Part shown: in pieces, positions 47,809 through 57,943 of the stretch
How the letters are laid out: every line of letters starts with the position of its first letter
Position numbering within the stretch: position 1 is the stretch's first letter
Assembly (NCBI GenBank): GCA_963700865.1
Contig: CAVOZC010000018.1
Location: 248,001 to 312,000, forward strand
DNA: 64,000 bases
Direction: 5' to 3'
Source of the DNA: CAVOGJ01 sp963700865
Lineage (GTDB): Bacteria; Planctomycetota; Planctomycetia; Pirellulales; Pirellulaceae
The notes under the pieces: generated by a model
The model's database searches: none
Told to the model about the DNA's origin: nothing
The model's input: only the letters and a program-made list of their open reading frames with translations
Program-made: the position numbers and the translations under genes

Positions 47809-48108
47809 TTTGGTTCACCACGCACGCGCAGTGCCGCAAGGGATCGTCTGTTCCAGGAAACCGTGACAGCACGAGAGCGTCGCCAGCAATGCTGCCGTTG
47901 TGGCCCCACGGTCTTCCTCTTCGATCATAAGCTGGGGCAAATGCAGCGTCAAGTTTTTACGCCATAAGGAGTTACGCGATCTTACGCTGATCCGGATCGT
48001 TATTTTCGGCAGGACCGTTCAAGTCGCAACCATTTCCCGTCGAAACCGTTTCCAGAGGAAACGATCCACGACAGCACGGATGCTGAGGATCCTGGCACTG
48101 GCACGCAC
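47809..48108. other. divergent intergenic region, no gene seen
   Basis: About 300 bases between the coiled-coil membrane protein gene (minus) and the MarR-led exporter operon (plus). Promoters for both should be here; I could not single out a MarR operator palindrome. Confidence 0.45.
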
Positions 48109-48642
48109 GTGAACGAAGCAACGCCACGACCGGAAAAAAAATTGGCCGTCCCAGGCGCCGAGGAGGGACTCTTCCCGGAAGCGGCTTGGGCCCGCTTCGC
48201 TTGCCAATTGAACTGCTGCGCGGGGGCCCTGCGGAGTGCGCTCCGCCACGCGGCCCAACGCGAGGGGCTCAATCCCACCGACGCCCAAGTGCTGCTGGCC
48301 CTGCGGCAGAGCGCCGCAGCCTCCGTTCCCCAAAACCGCCTGGCAATGCTGGGGGGCCTGACGCCGGCTCAAACCAGCCTCCGGCTCGAGGCGCTGCGGC
48401 AGCGAGACGCGGTGGAGAGCGCACGGTGCCACGACGATCGACGGCGGCTTTCCTGGCGCCTCCTGCCGGCGGGTGAAGAGATTGCAACGCGACTGCTGCA
48501 GCAGGTGCAAGCCGCGTTGCTCGACGAACTGCAATCTTCGCTACTCCGCGACTTGACCGCTTCCGTGAATCTGCTCCTCTCCTCCGATCGCGTCCGCGGC
48601 GGCGACGCGGACGCTGCCTCGCGACGCGGGGAGGCAGCATGA
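48109..48642 (+). CDS. MarR-like transcriptional regulator
   Basis: A 177-residue winged-helix protein starting at GTG 48109. The helix-turn-helix core is visible as GLNPTDAQVLLALRQSAAAS, VPQNRLAMLGGLTPAQTSLR (recognition helix), then LRQRDAVESARCHDDRRRLS (wing), in the MarR order. It is the first gene of the exporter operon and overlaps the TolC-like gene by four bases (ATGA), so it most likely represses the operon and is released by an exported compound. The ligand is unknown. Confidence 0.78.
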   Translation: MNEATPRPEKKLAVPGAEEGLFPEAAWARFACQLNCCAGALRSALRHAAQREGLNPTDAQVLLALRQSAAASVPQNRLAMLGGLTPAQTSLRLEALRQRDAVESARCHDDRRRLSWRLLPAGEEIATRLLQQVQAALLDELQSSLLRDLTASVNLLLSSDRVRGGDADAASRRGEAA

Positions 48643-51338
48643 CCTGGCCTTGGCTACGCACCGGCGGCCTATTCGTCAGCCTACTGCTCGTGCTGGCGGG
48701 TTGTCACCGTACCCATTATCGGCAGCGGGCCGACGCGGCGGCCCGCTACCTGACGGACGAAAAACTATCCCCGGATGCGTGGCCGGTGGGACGGACCGAT
48801 ATCTATGTCGATCCGGCTTCGCGGATGTTTGATCCGTTCGATCTGGATCGGCCCCCCATGCCACCCGACGATCCGGCTTCTCATTCGCTGATGCGATATG
48901 TGGATGGCAAGAAGGGATATCCCAAGTGGGATCAGTTTGGCTTTCGCGATGAGGTGCAGGGTCCGAATTGGTACCAGACGCTCCCGCAGGCGGAAAATGG
49001 CACGCCCAAGTTGGACTTGGAAGGAGCGGTCCGGCTTTCGCTGCTGCATTCGCCTGCCTATCAGGCCAATCTGGAAACGCTGTATCTTTCGGCACTCGAT
49101 GTGAGCTTCGAACGTTTTCGCTTCGATACGCAACTTTTCGCCGGCTACACGGCCCTGTTTACCAACTCGGGGCCCGATCGGGGCGACACAGGGGGCGAAT
49201 CGTCCACCACCATCGAGCTCTTGACGGCCTCTGGCGAAGGCTTGCCTGCCTGGCAAGCCCGCCGGCTCTTCGCTACCGGCGCCGAACTGATTGTCGGTTT
49301 CGCGAATTCCATCATGTGGGAGTTTTCCGGAGCAGACACACAAATGGCGACGACACTGTTCGACTTTACCCTGCTGCAGCCGCTGCTGCGAGGCGGTGGT
49401 CGCGATGTGGTGCTTGAAAGCCTGACGCAATCGGAGCGGACGCTGCTCGCCAACATCCGCCAAATGGCCCGCTATCGTCGCGAGTTCTATGTGCAGATCT
49501 TCACCGGCCGCTCAGCAAATCTGGGCCCATTGCGGGACGGCTTCAACCTGGGAAGTCAACTCATTGGCTTCACCGACACATCGGGACAGGCGGGCGGCTA
49601 CATTGGTTTGCTGCAGGCCATGCAGGACATTCGCAATCAAAGAATCAATATTACCGCCTTACAGAGCAGCGTCTCTCAATTGGAAGCCTTCTTCACCGCC
49701 GGTCGCATTGACTACTTCCAGGTCGAATTCTCTCGCCAGGCACTCTACAACGCGCAGAGCCGCCTGATCGAGTCGGAGCGGAATTTGCAGACCGCCATGG
49801 ATGATTACAAGATCCTGCTGGGTCTACCGCCGAACGTCGAATTTGCACTGGACGATTCGTTGATCGCTCCTTTCCAGTTAGTTGATCCCGACATCATCCC
49901 CTTACAAGATCGGGTCACCCGCCTGCAACAGCGTGTGGGCGAGGCCACCAATGCCATGGTGACCGCCGCCGTCTTCCCCGACCCGTTGGCCGCGGAGACT
50001 GGGCCCGCCGGCGCGGAACCGACGGGCCCGCCGGCCCCCACGCTTGCCTGGAACGAGGCACTTGAGGAGCGTTTGACCGCCTTACGAGGGTACCTGTCGG
50101 ATGCGCGTGAGGCCGTGCAGCGAGCTCGCGATCGCCACGTACCGGCCGCCCGGCGGGACAACGCTCGACTCCGTGAATCGCTCGCGCCACGCAAGCGAAG
50201 CGCCGATGCGCTCCGCGAACAGATGAAGGAGCAGCTCACGTCCTACCAGTTGACGAATTCGGAGTATAAGGATGACGAGCAACAAATCCTGGCGGAGGTC
50301 GAAGCCTTATTGCCCTATGAAGAAGATTTGCTGAAACGGCTGCCACAGGTTTTGGATGACACGATCGCGGACATCGTGAAGCAGTTGGGGCTCTCGGAAC
50401 GCGAGCTACTACGCCTGGATGAGCAGCTGGGCAAGATCTTGGAAGAAGGCAGCCGGCTCACGCCCGAACAGCTCTTCGTGCGGATGCAGGAGGAAGTGTT
50501 CACGAAGGTGCCCAGCGAACTGAACAACATTTCGGCCAACGTCTTGAGTATCACGCTCGTGCAAGCTCGCGCCGGACGGAAAGCGTGACGCTGAATCGCG
50601 TGGAAATGGGCTGGGAAGAAGCCCTCGAGATCGCCCGTGAACGGCGACTCGACTGGATGAATGCCCGCGCTGCCCTGGTCGATGCCTGGCGTGCCATACA
50701 GATCACGGCCAACGACTTGGAAAGCCAACTCGACTTGATCGCCCGCGGCGAACTGGGAAACGTCGGAGACAACCCGTTCCGCTTACGACCGTCCGCCGGC
50801 AGAATTCGCCTGGGGTTCCAGTTTGATGCGCCCCCTCACGCGGCTGGCGGAACGAAACACGTACCGAGAAGCGCAAATTATTTATCAACAGGCTCGTCGT
50901 GCCTACTATCGCTTTGGCGATGGTGTCATGGCATCGCTCCGTGACATCATCCGACGTTTGCGCGTGAATGAAATGAACTTCGAATTGCGAAGGGCGGGCG
51001 TCGAAGTCGCCATTTCACAGGTCGAGCTGACTCGACTCCGCCTGCAAGAGCCCCCCAAACCGACCGAACAGTCGTCGTTTGGAGCAACAACGGCGCGGGA
51101 TCTCGTGTCGGCGCTGAACGACCTGCTCAATGTTCAGAACGACTTCCTGGCCGTCTACGTATCCCAGGAGGTGCTGCGGCGGCTGCTCGACCTGGATATG
51201 GGAACGTTACAATTGGACGCGAATGGGATGTGGATGGATCCCCAACCGGTCACCGCCGGCACCCCCTCACTGGAAACGCTGCCGCCACCTGTCGAAGAAC
51301 TGCCAGCACCGGAGATCCTCCTCGACGCCCCGAATTGA
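48639..51338 (+). CDS. TolC-like outer-membrane efflux protein, extra long (two apparent frameshifts)
   Basis: Outer-membrane channel of a tripartite exporter. It has a lipoprotein-type signal peptide (MTWPWLRTGGLFVSLLLVLAGC, lipobox LAGC). Repeated helical blocks typical of TolC follow (AVRLSLLHSPAYQANLETLY, then YFQVEFSRQALYNAQSRLIE). At about 900 residues it is roughly twice normal length; a charged coiled-coil insert lies at about 480-640. Frame breaks occur near 50573 (one added G gives ARAGRESVTLNRVEM) and near 50828 (a five-C run; one C fewer gives FDAPLTRLAERNTYREAQ). Both sides read normally, so errors are likely. It is translated from the same operon as the MarR regulator and the downstream HlyD protein. 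Confidence 0.83.
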
Positions 51339-51466
51339 GCATTTGGGAACACTCGCATGTGACAGTTGACCGGTCGACGACTAGAATAACTCGAGCTCAT
51401 CGCCGCGGATCGCTGCCGACCCCCGTAGCTCATCACCAACAGCCGCCCACCTCACAGGACGATCGC

Positions 51467-53152
51467 ATGACGTTCGTGATTCGCACGACAACAACGCCTG
51501 ACACACTGCGGAGCCGGCGGCAGCCGCGCGGGGCCAGCGTGCTCCCGTTCGGCATGATTCTGCTGCTGCTCGCGTTGGCCGTAGGTATCGGGGTCTGGCG
51601 GTGGTTGCCCTCGCGAAGTAGCCGAGGCCCGAAGGCCATCACGTACACCGTGGAGCGAGGCCCCTTCGTCTACGATGTGGTCGAGCGGGGCGAGGTGGAA
51701 AGCTCAAGCAATGTTGAGGTCCGCTGCGATGTCAAAGCCCAGAAAACAAACGGAGTCATCATTCTGGAGGTGATCGACGAAGGAACACAGGTAGAGGAAG
51801 GAGACATTCTGGTCCGGCTGGACTCCTCGGGACTGGAACAGGACCTCGTGCAGCAGCAGATCATCTGCAACTCGGCCGAGGCCCAGATGATCACATCGCG
51901 GAACACCTACGAAGCCGCGAAAATTGCCAAACTGGAATACATGGAAGGCACCTATTATCAGGAAGAACAAACGATCCAAAGTGAGATTTTTGTCGCCGAA
52001 GAGACACTCCGTAAAGCACAGGAGTATCTGGGCTACAGTGCACGGCTCTCCGCGCGGGGCTATGTGACCCCGCAGCAACTGGAGGGGGATCGCTTTGCGG
52101 TGGAGAAGGCTCGCACGGAACTAGCAACGGCGAAGACGAAACTTCGAGTGCTGCAGGAATACACGAAACCCAAGATGATGAAGGAATTGGAGAGCAACAT
52201 CAGATCGGCCGAAGCCGCCTGGAAGTCCGATGAGAGCAGTTACAAGCTGGAAGTCGCGCGGGAAAAGGAATTTGCGGACCAGATCGAGAAGTGTACGCTG
52301 CGAGCCCCGCAGGCAGGTCAGGTCATCCACGCCAATCGGAGCAGCCGCCGCGGCGACAGCGAGTTCATTTGCGAACCCGGGGCGGTCGTCCGCGAGGGCC
52401 AGGTGCTCATTCGCCTGCCCGATAATTCGAAGATGCAGGTGAAGGCCAAAATCAATGAATCTCGGATCACCAGCTTGGCGGTGGGTCAGAAGGTCACCGT
52501 CCGCATCGACGCCTTTGGTGACAAGACGCTCCGCGGAGTGGTGACCACCGTCAATGAGTATCCGGAGCCGACCAGCTGGTTCAGCTCGCAAGTCAAGGAG
52601 TACGCCACCTTCATTCGGATTCTGGACACCGAAGAGGATCTCAAGCCCGGTTTGACGGCCGAAGTCACGATTCACGTGAGCGACGTACCGGATGCGATTC
52701 GCGTACCCGTGCAGGCCATCCACGAGCATGGCCGCATCACGTACTGCGTTGTCCGGACCGGCGAGGACCGCTGGGAGGCCCGCGAGGTAAGCATCGCCAA
52801 CAATAACGACAAGTTCGTCATGATCGCCGACGGAGTGGTTGAGGGAGACGTGGTGGCCCTCAATCCACGTCGCTTGCTGGACTATGTCGACCTGCCGGTG
52901 ATCGTCGAAACGAGCCGTCCTCCGGACGTTCCGCCCGAGGCGACCTCACCGGACGGCAGCCCCTCACCCGCTGACGCAGCGAATCCCGCCAATGAGGCGG
53001 GACAGGCGCCGGCCACCGCATCCTCGGCGGACACCACGTCGTCGGCCGCGGCGGATAAGACGGGACCTCCCGACACCGCCGCCGCCCAGGACCAGCCGAC
53101 CAGCGGGGAAGCAGCCGCTCCGACCAGCCAGCCGGTTGTCAGCGAAACTTAA
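51467..53152 (+). CDS. HlyD/MacA-type periplasmic adaptor of exporter
   Basis: A 561-residue membrane-fusion protein linking the MacB-like transporter to the TolC-like channel. One N-terminal membrane helix is visible (FGMILLLLALAVGIGVW, about residues 28-44). A barrel-sandwich (lipoyl-like) half-domain GVIILEVIDEGTQVEEGDIL is followed by a helical hairpin (AQMITSRNTYEAAKIAKLEY onwards) and the second half (KCTLRAPQAGQVIHANRSSR), then beta-barrel segments. The last ~80 residues are a Pro/Ala/Ser/Asp-rich, low-complexity tail. Start ATG 51467; the longer frame lacks signals. Confidence 0.9.
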   Translation: MTFVIRTTTTPDTLRSRRQPRGASVLPFGMILLLLALAVGIGVWRWLPSRSSRGPKAITYTVERGPFVYDVVERGEVESSSNVEVRCDVKAQKTNGVIILEVIDEGTQVEEGDILVRLDSSGLEQDLVQQQIICNSAEAQMITSRNTYEAAKIAKLEYMEGTYYQEEQTIQSEIFVAEETLRKAQEYLGYSARLSARGYVTPQQLEGDRFAVEKARTELATAKTKLRVLQEYTKPKMMKELESNIRSAEAAWKSDESSYKLEVAREKEFADQIEKCTLRAPQAGQVIHANRSSRRGDSEFICEPGAVVREGQVLIRLPDNSKMQVKAKINESRITSLAVGQKVTVRIDAFGDKTLRGVVTTVNEYPEPTSWFSSQVKEYATFIRILDTEEDLKPGLTAEVTIHVSDVPDAIRVPVQAIHEHGRITYCVVRTGEDRWEAREVSIANNNDKFVMIADGVVEGDVVALNPRRLLDYVDLPVIVETSRPPDVPPEATSPDGSPSPADAANPANEAGQAPATASSADTTSSAAADKTGPPDTAAAQDQPTSGEAAAPTSQPVVSET

Positions 53153-53179
53153 TTCGCGTCTTTTCCCGAGACGGTTTCC

Positions 53180-53890
53180 ATGCAGTGGGCAGCCAAAGTC
53201 AACGATCTGTGCAAGGACTATGTGCTGAAGAGCGAGACGGTCCAGGCGCTGCGCAATGTATCGTTCGAAGTCCCGCTCGGCGACTATATCGCCATCATGG
53301 GCCATTCCGGCTCGGGCAAGAGTACGCTATTGAACCTGCTGGGATGTCTCGACCGCCCCACTTCGGGTCAGTTGTTCCTGGGACAGGATAATGTGGCCAC
53401 ACTGAACGATGACCGACTATCACGCATCCGCGCTTCCCGCATCGGTTTTATCTTCCAGTCGTATAACCTCATCCCACAATTGAGCGTGCTGGAAAATATC
53501 GAAGTTCCGCTGTACTACCAGGGACGGATCACGCGCAGCGACCGCGATCGCTGCCGGGAACTAGCGGAACTGGTGGGACTCGGGCAGCGGTTGCAACATC
53601 GGCCGACTCAGCTTTCGGGCGGCCAGCAACAACGGGTGGCCATCGCGCGAAGCATGATCAATGACCCCTATTTTCTGCTCGCCGATGAACCGACGGGAAA
53701 CCTCGACACGGCGACGACGGAAGAGATTCTGGCGATCTTCGCGCGGCTGAATGAGGAGGGACGCACGATCATCATGGTGACACACGAAGACGAAGTCGCC
53801 GCGGTGGCTCGACGAATTATCCGGCTCAGGGATGGGCGATTGCAGTCCGATGTACGGCAGCGAGAACTCCTTTCCGCCACCTCGTCGTGA
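53180..53890 (+). CDS. MacB-type ABC transporter ATP-binding protein
   Basis: A 236-residue ATPase of the LolD/MacB family. Walker A is GHSGSGKST (residues 41-49), the Q-loop region is FQSYNLIPQL, the signature LSGGQQQRVAIARS, Walker B FLLADEPTGNLD, and the switch His is in MVTHEDE. It powers the adjacent permease (10 bases downstream). In classic MacB the ATPase and permease are fused; here they are separate, as in LolD/LolCE-type systems. Confidence 0.95.
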   Translation: MQWAAKVNDLCKDYVLKSETVQALRNVSFEVPLGDYIAIMGHSGSGKSTLLNLLGCLDRPTSGQLFLGQDNVATLNDDRLSRIRASRIGFIFQSYNLIPQLSVLENIEVPLYYQGRITRSDRDRCRELAELVGLGQRLQHRPTQLSGGQQQRVAIARSMINDPYFLLADEPTGNLDTATTEEILAIFARLNEEGRTIIMVTHEDEVAAVARRIIRLRDGRLQSDVRQRELLSATSS

Positions 53891-53899
53891 GAGCCTGAC

Positions 53900-55225
53900 A
53901 TGTTGTGGCTGAGAACCTGGCGCCTGGGAGTGAAGAGTCTGCTCTTGCATCCACTCCGCTCGTTGCTGACCGTGCTCGGCATTTTCATCGGTGTCGCCAG
54001 CGTCATCTGGTTACTCGCGATCGGAGAGGGGATCAGCCGCAAGGCACAGGAACAGATCGAGGGCCTGGGTGCGGAGAATATCATCGTCCGTTCCGTCAAG
54101 CCGCCAGATGAACTCACGGCCGGCATGCGGGGCCCCATGGACTATGGCCTGCGGCGGTCCGATTTCGATCGGCTGGTGGAGACGATTCCCACCATCAAGC
54201 GAGCCCTGCCGATTCGGGAATTAAGGCGGCAGATTCGACACGGCGATAAGCTCCGCGATGGAAGATTGGTCGGTTGCACGCCCGGTTACGCCGAAGTCAC
54301 GCGGTTGGAAATTGACCGGGGGCACTTTATCACGGACGCCGAAGTCGCCCACAAGCAAAATCATTGCGTGCTGGCCGCGGAACTGGCCAAGCGGCTGTTC
54401 GGATATCTCGATCCGATCGGCCGCACCGTGCATATCGATGACGACGAGGATTATTATCTCGTCGTCGGGGTACTGAAACCACGCATGGCGACGGCGGCGG
54501 TGGGGGGATCACTGGCCGCCCAGGATTTTTCCCGCGATGTGTACGTTCCCATTTCGACCATTCGGGCGCGGGTCGGGGATTTCGTGATCACGACCCGCGC
54601 CGGCTCCTTTCAGGGAGAAATCGTGGAACTCAATCAGATTACCCTTCGCATCGACGGGATGGATCAAGTCCTCCCGACTTCGGAAATTGTCCGGCGTAGT
54701 TTGACCAATCACGATCGCATGCAAGACGTTACAATTGTCGTGCCGTTGGAGTTGCTCGAACAGGCACGCGCGTCGCGGTTGATGTTCATCGTCTTCATGG
54801 GGCTCATCGCCGCCATCTCGCTGCTGGTCGGAGGGATTGGCATCATGAACATCATGTTGGCCACCGTCACGGAACGGACGCGGGAAATCGGCATTCGCCG
54901 GGCCCTCGGGGCACGTCGCTCGGACATTGTGCGGCAGTTTCTCGTCGAGACGATCGTCCTGTCGATTGCCGGAGGTGTCGTGGGTGTGATCGGCGGCGTG
55001 ACGCTGTTGCAATTGACCGAGCCCTTTCGTGACCTCATGATCTATTCGGCACCCGAGATGATGGCCAATCTTCCGCCCACCGTAAGCGAAGTCAGTCCGA
55101 TCATCGTTCCCTTGTCGATCCCGCTGGCTTTTACGATCGCCGTACTGGTGGGCATCCTGTTTGGCGTCTACCCCGCCATCCGCGCGGCCCAACTGGACCC
55201 GATCGAGGCACTACGACACGAGTAG
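53900..55225 (+). CDS. MacB-type ABC transporter permease
   Basis: A 441-residue inner-membrane subunit in the MacB/FtsX superfamily. TM1 is LTVLGIFIGVASVIWLLAIG (about 24-43), the large periplasmic MacB-PCD domain follows (to about 280), and three C-terminal helices end it (LMFIVFMGLIAAISLLVGGI, then IVLSIAGGVVGVIGGVTLL, then IPLAFTIAVLVGILFGVYPA). The FtsX-type signature blocks are GIMNIMLATVTERTREIGIR and RRALGARRSDI. It completes the operon MarR-TolC-HlyD-ATPase-permease. The substrate (macrolide, peptide or lipid) is unknown. Confidence 0.93.
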   Translation: MLWLRTWRLGVKSLLLHPLRSLLTVLGIFIGVASVIWLLAIGEGISRKAQEQIEGLGAENIIVRSVKPPDELTAGMRGPMDYGLRRSDFDRLVETIPTIKRALPIRELRRQIRHGDKLRDGRLVGCTPGYAEVTRLEIDRGHFITDAEVAHKQNHCVLAAELAKRLFGYLDPIGRTVHIDDDEDYYLVVGVLKPRMATAAVGGSLAAQDFSRDVYVPISTIRARVGDFVITTRAGSFQGEIVELNQITLRIDGMDQVLPTSEIVRRSLTNHDRMQDVTIVVPLELLEQARASRLMFIVFMGLIAAISLLVGGIGIMNIMLATVTERTREIGIRRALGARRSDIVRQFLVETIVLSIAGGVVGVIGGVTLLQLTEPFRDLMIYSAPEMMANLPPTVSEVSPIIVPLSIPLAFTIAVLVGILFGVYPAIRAAQLDPIEALRHE

Positions 55226-55360
55226 CCGGCATGCGCGGGGTCCTTGGAGGATGGAAAATTCTTGAACCGAAAGCCTTGGGGCGGGACCGTGGAATTGGGT
55301 CACGCGAAAGGGCCCCGACACGTTATACTACGCGGATCAGGTCTTCACCCGTTCGGCCCA

Positions 55361-56647
55361 ATGAGTAACCCAGGCATGTCCACCCCGCGACTTCCCAGTG
55401 ACTGGCAGCAACTGGCGGAGCAAGTCATCCAGCGTTGCGAGCAGTTGGCTCAGGATAGCGAAGAGCCGCATCGGTTGACGCGACGATTCTGCACGTCCGC
55501 CATGCAGGATGCCCACGAGCGAGTCGGCGCCTGGATGAAGACGGCCGGCCTGGAAGTACACGTCGACGCCGTGGGCAACTTAATTGGACGCGATACCCTG
55601 GCTCGCTCAACCGGCGTGAAACGACTCCTGCTTGGCTCGCACCTCGATACGGCCCCGAATGCGGGCAGGTTCGACGGGGCCCTTGGTGTCCTGCTGGCGA
55701 TCAGTGTGGCCGAGGCGGTCCGCGATACGGAGCTGCCCTTCGGCCTCGAAGTCATCGGCTTCTCCGATGAGGAGGGGGCCCGCTATACATCACCTTACCT
55801 CGGCAGTCGCGGGATCGCCGGGACCTTCGACTATTCGATTCTCGATCGACCTGATGCCGTGGGAATCACGGTGCGACAAGCCCTGATTGATTTCGGACTG
55901 AACCCTGATGAAATCGGGAATGTCCGCTACGATCCCCAGCATCTGGTGGCTTGTATTGAACCGCATATCGAGCAGGGCCCCATCCTCGACAGCGAGAATC
56001 TGCCACTGGGACTCGTTACCGCCTTCGCCGGTCAAACGCGGCTGCTGTGCCAGTTCCACGGCGACACGGGTCATGCGGGGACGGTACCCATGCGATTGCG
56101 CCGGGATCCGCTGGTGGCGGCCGCCCGCTTTTGCCAGGCCGTGAGCGAATATGCCAACAACATGAGTGACTTGCGAGCCACGATTGGATGCTTTCAGGCT
56201 CACCCGGGCGCAAGCAATGTGATCCCCGAACGGGTATCGCTCAGCCTGGATGTCCGGCACGCGGACGACGCCATGCGGCTGACGGCGGTCGAGGAGTTGT
56301 TAGCGACGGCTGGCGAGATCGCGCGCTCCAGCGGCACGCGGTTTGATATTCAGTTGCGGGAAGAACAACCGGCCGTGAACACGGACCGCAGTATCTGTGA
56401 CTTGTTGGCGAGCGTGATTGAAGGAGCGGAATGCCGCGTGCGGCGGCTGATCAGCGGTTCTGGTCATGACGTGGCGGCGCTGGCTTGCCTGACCCCGACG
56501 GCGATGCTGTTTGTCCGCAGTGTCGGTGGTATCAGCCATCATCCCGCCGAAGACGTGCGGCTGGCGGACGTGCAACGGGCCATCCAAGTGCTCGTGACGT
56601 TTGTCGAGAGGCTGGGCGCCCAACTGGCGGTGGCGGTGGAATCGTGA
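55361..56647 (+). CDS. M20-type Zn-dependent amidohydrolase (allantoate/carbamoylase-like)
   Basis: A 428-residue enzyme of the hydantoinase/carbamoylase branch of M20 that hydrolyses N-carbamoyl or ureido amides. Blocks: LLLGSHLDTAPNAGRFDGAL (metal-binding His, Asp), GFSDEEGARY (catalytic Glu), CIEPHIEQGPILDSENLP, DTGHAGTVPMRLRRDP, and ISGSGHDVAALACL with VRSVGGISHHPAEDV at the end. ATG 55361 is used; ATG 55376 is close and also possible. Allantoate, ureidoglycolate or beta-alanine carbamoyl compounds are possible substrates; no purine-degradation genes are nearby. Confidence 0.87.
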   Translation: MSNPGMSTPRLPSDWQQLAEQVIQRCEQLAQDSEEPHRLTRRFCTSAMQDAHERVGAWMKTAGLEVHVDAVGNLIGRDTLARSTGVKRLLLGSHLDTAPNAGRFDGALGVLLAISVAEAVRDTELPFGLEVIGFSDEEGARYTSPYLGSRGIAGTFDYSILDRPDAVGITVRQALIDFGLNPDEIGNVRYDPQHLVACIEPHIEQGPILDSENLPLGLVTAFAGQTRLLCQFHGDTGHAGTVPMRLRRDPLVAAARFCQAVSEYANNMSDLRATIGCFQAHPGASNVIPERVSLSLDVRHADDAMRLTAVEELLATAGEIARSSGTRFDIQLREEQPAVNTDRSICDLLASVIEGAECRVRRLISGSGHDVAALACLTPTAMLFVRSVGGISHHPAEDVRLADVQRAIQVLVTFVERLGAQLAVAVES

Positions 56648-57046
56648 ATGTCGCTGATCGCGATCCCCCGGCCTGCCAAACCGCCCGCTCCCACGGCCGT
56701 CGCATCCCGGACGGTTTGCAGCACGGTATCCAACGTGATGCTGTTGGCCCGCAGTCGGTCCGGGTCGACGATGACCTGCAGCTGCGGGTCCTTCTCACCC
56801 CAGACCGCGATATTGGCCACACCGGGCACGGCCATCCATCTCGATCGGAACCGTGATCAGGCTCTCGATATCCTCGGTAGCGATTCCCGGCGCTTCGGTT
56901 TGAATCTCCACCAGCGGCGGAGCAAACTCGGGAAACACATCGAGGGGCACAAAGTCCGCCGTGCGGATGCCCACCCATACGACGGCCGCCGCCAGCAGCA
57001 CCACCAGTAAGCGGAGCTGAAGTGAAGTTTGGATCGGCCAACTCAT
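56645..57046 (-). pseudogene. cusA: CusA-type RND transporter relic (N-terminus with internal deletion)
   Basis: Starts at ATG 57046 with MSWPIQTSLQLRLLVVLLAA, the expected CusA N-terminus and first membrane helix, then PLDVFPEFAPPLVEIQTEAP and ESLITVPIE. At about 56845 it jumps to a block that normally lies about 100 residues further on (VPGVANIAVWGEKDPQLQVI, then VDPDRLRANSITLDTVLQTV). It stops near 56645 where the M20 gene's end lies. A full CusA is about 1,030 residues, so over 85% is gone. The junction shows a true deletion plus a frame change. Confidence 0.82.
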
Positions 57047-57059
57047 GTCAAGTCGCGGC

Positions 57060-57530
57060 TCACTTTCCGGCTCCAAACTCGGTGCCAAACAGTTCAGCCG
57101 CGCCTGCCACGACTACCTGGCTGCCCGCTTCGGGTCTCGCAGCCAGAATCGCCAGTTCTTCGTCGACCCAGCGGACAGTCACGCGACGGCGCGTAAATTG
57201 CCGTTCGCCCGAAACAACGTACGTCCAGGCGTTGCCATAAATGTCATTAAGCACCGCAGCGTAGGGCACGACCAGTGCCTCCCGGGACCCCCCGCAGCGG
57301 CAATTCGACGCCGATCCGCTGCCCGGGAAGCAGTCCCAATTGACGTTTGTCGACCTCGTAGTACAAATCGGCGGATGAAGACAGGGCATCGGCGGTGGGA
57401 GGCGCCGCGACCGGATGCGCCACGATGGGTGGTGCCGAGTTGACAAGATCGTCCGTGTTGTGTGGACGGAGAGATTCGCCGGTCAGAGAAACGAGTTGGA
57501 CGTTTTCGTCCGCCCGAATCGTGGCCAGCA
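57060..57530 (-). pseudogene. cusB: CusB-type adaptor relic (C-terminal half)
   Basis: Preserved C-terminal blocks: VQLVSLTGESLRP, PVAAPPTADALSSSADLYYE, LPGQRIGVELPLRG, then in another frame EALVVPYAAVLNDIYGNAWT and VVVAGAAELFGTEFGAGK at the end. The N-terminal half (membrane anchor, lipoyl domains) is missing, fused instead to the CusC relic. A frame change lies near 57280. The stop is 14 bases before the CusA start, as in intact operons. Confidence 0.8.
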
Positions 57531-57943
57531 TATGGGCGAATACAATGTGTACTGGCCCTCCTTCAGTTTGGCGGGAAAGCACACCAGCAACTGCGGATTC
57601 GCGATTAATTTTGCCTGCACCGCGTCGCCCCTGGCCATGCCCAGCTGCGCAAGCGTGGCTTGGAAGGCCGAGTTATTTGTCAGGGCCGTGTTTACCGCCC
57701 CATCCTCCGACAGGCCGTCCTCCAGGAATACGCCCGGAGGAATGACCTGGCATGACGGGGGGATCGGAGTCATCGGAAAGCCTGTACGGGCCTGGATATC
57801 GTCAGGCACCATCCCCGGGGTGGCAGCCGCCGCGCGGCGTTCGGCAACCCACACAGGCAAGCAGTGCCCCCCTCCAGGGCCATGCTAGCGAGCGCACATC
57901 GAAGCCAGCGCGCGGCTTGCCGGAGCGTGGGCGAAGTACACAT
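57531..57943 (-). pseudogene. cusC: CusC-type outer-membrane factor relic (N-terminus)
   Basis: The start region (MCTSPTLRQAARWLRCALAS) looks like a signal peptide. After a frame change near 57845 it continues as IPPGVFLEDGLSEDGAVNTA, then FQATLAQLGMARGDAVQAKL and ANPQLLVCFPAKL, typical of the N-terminal part of planctomycete TolC/CusC proteins. It breaks off at QYTLYSP near 57531, where the CusB relic begins; at least 70% of the protein is missing. Confidence 0.75.
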
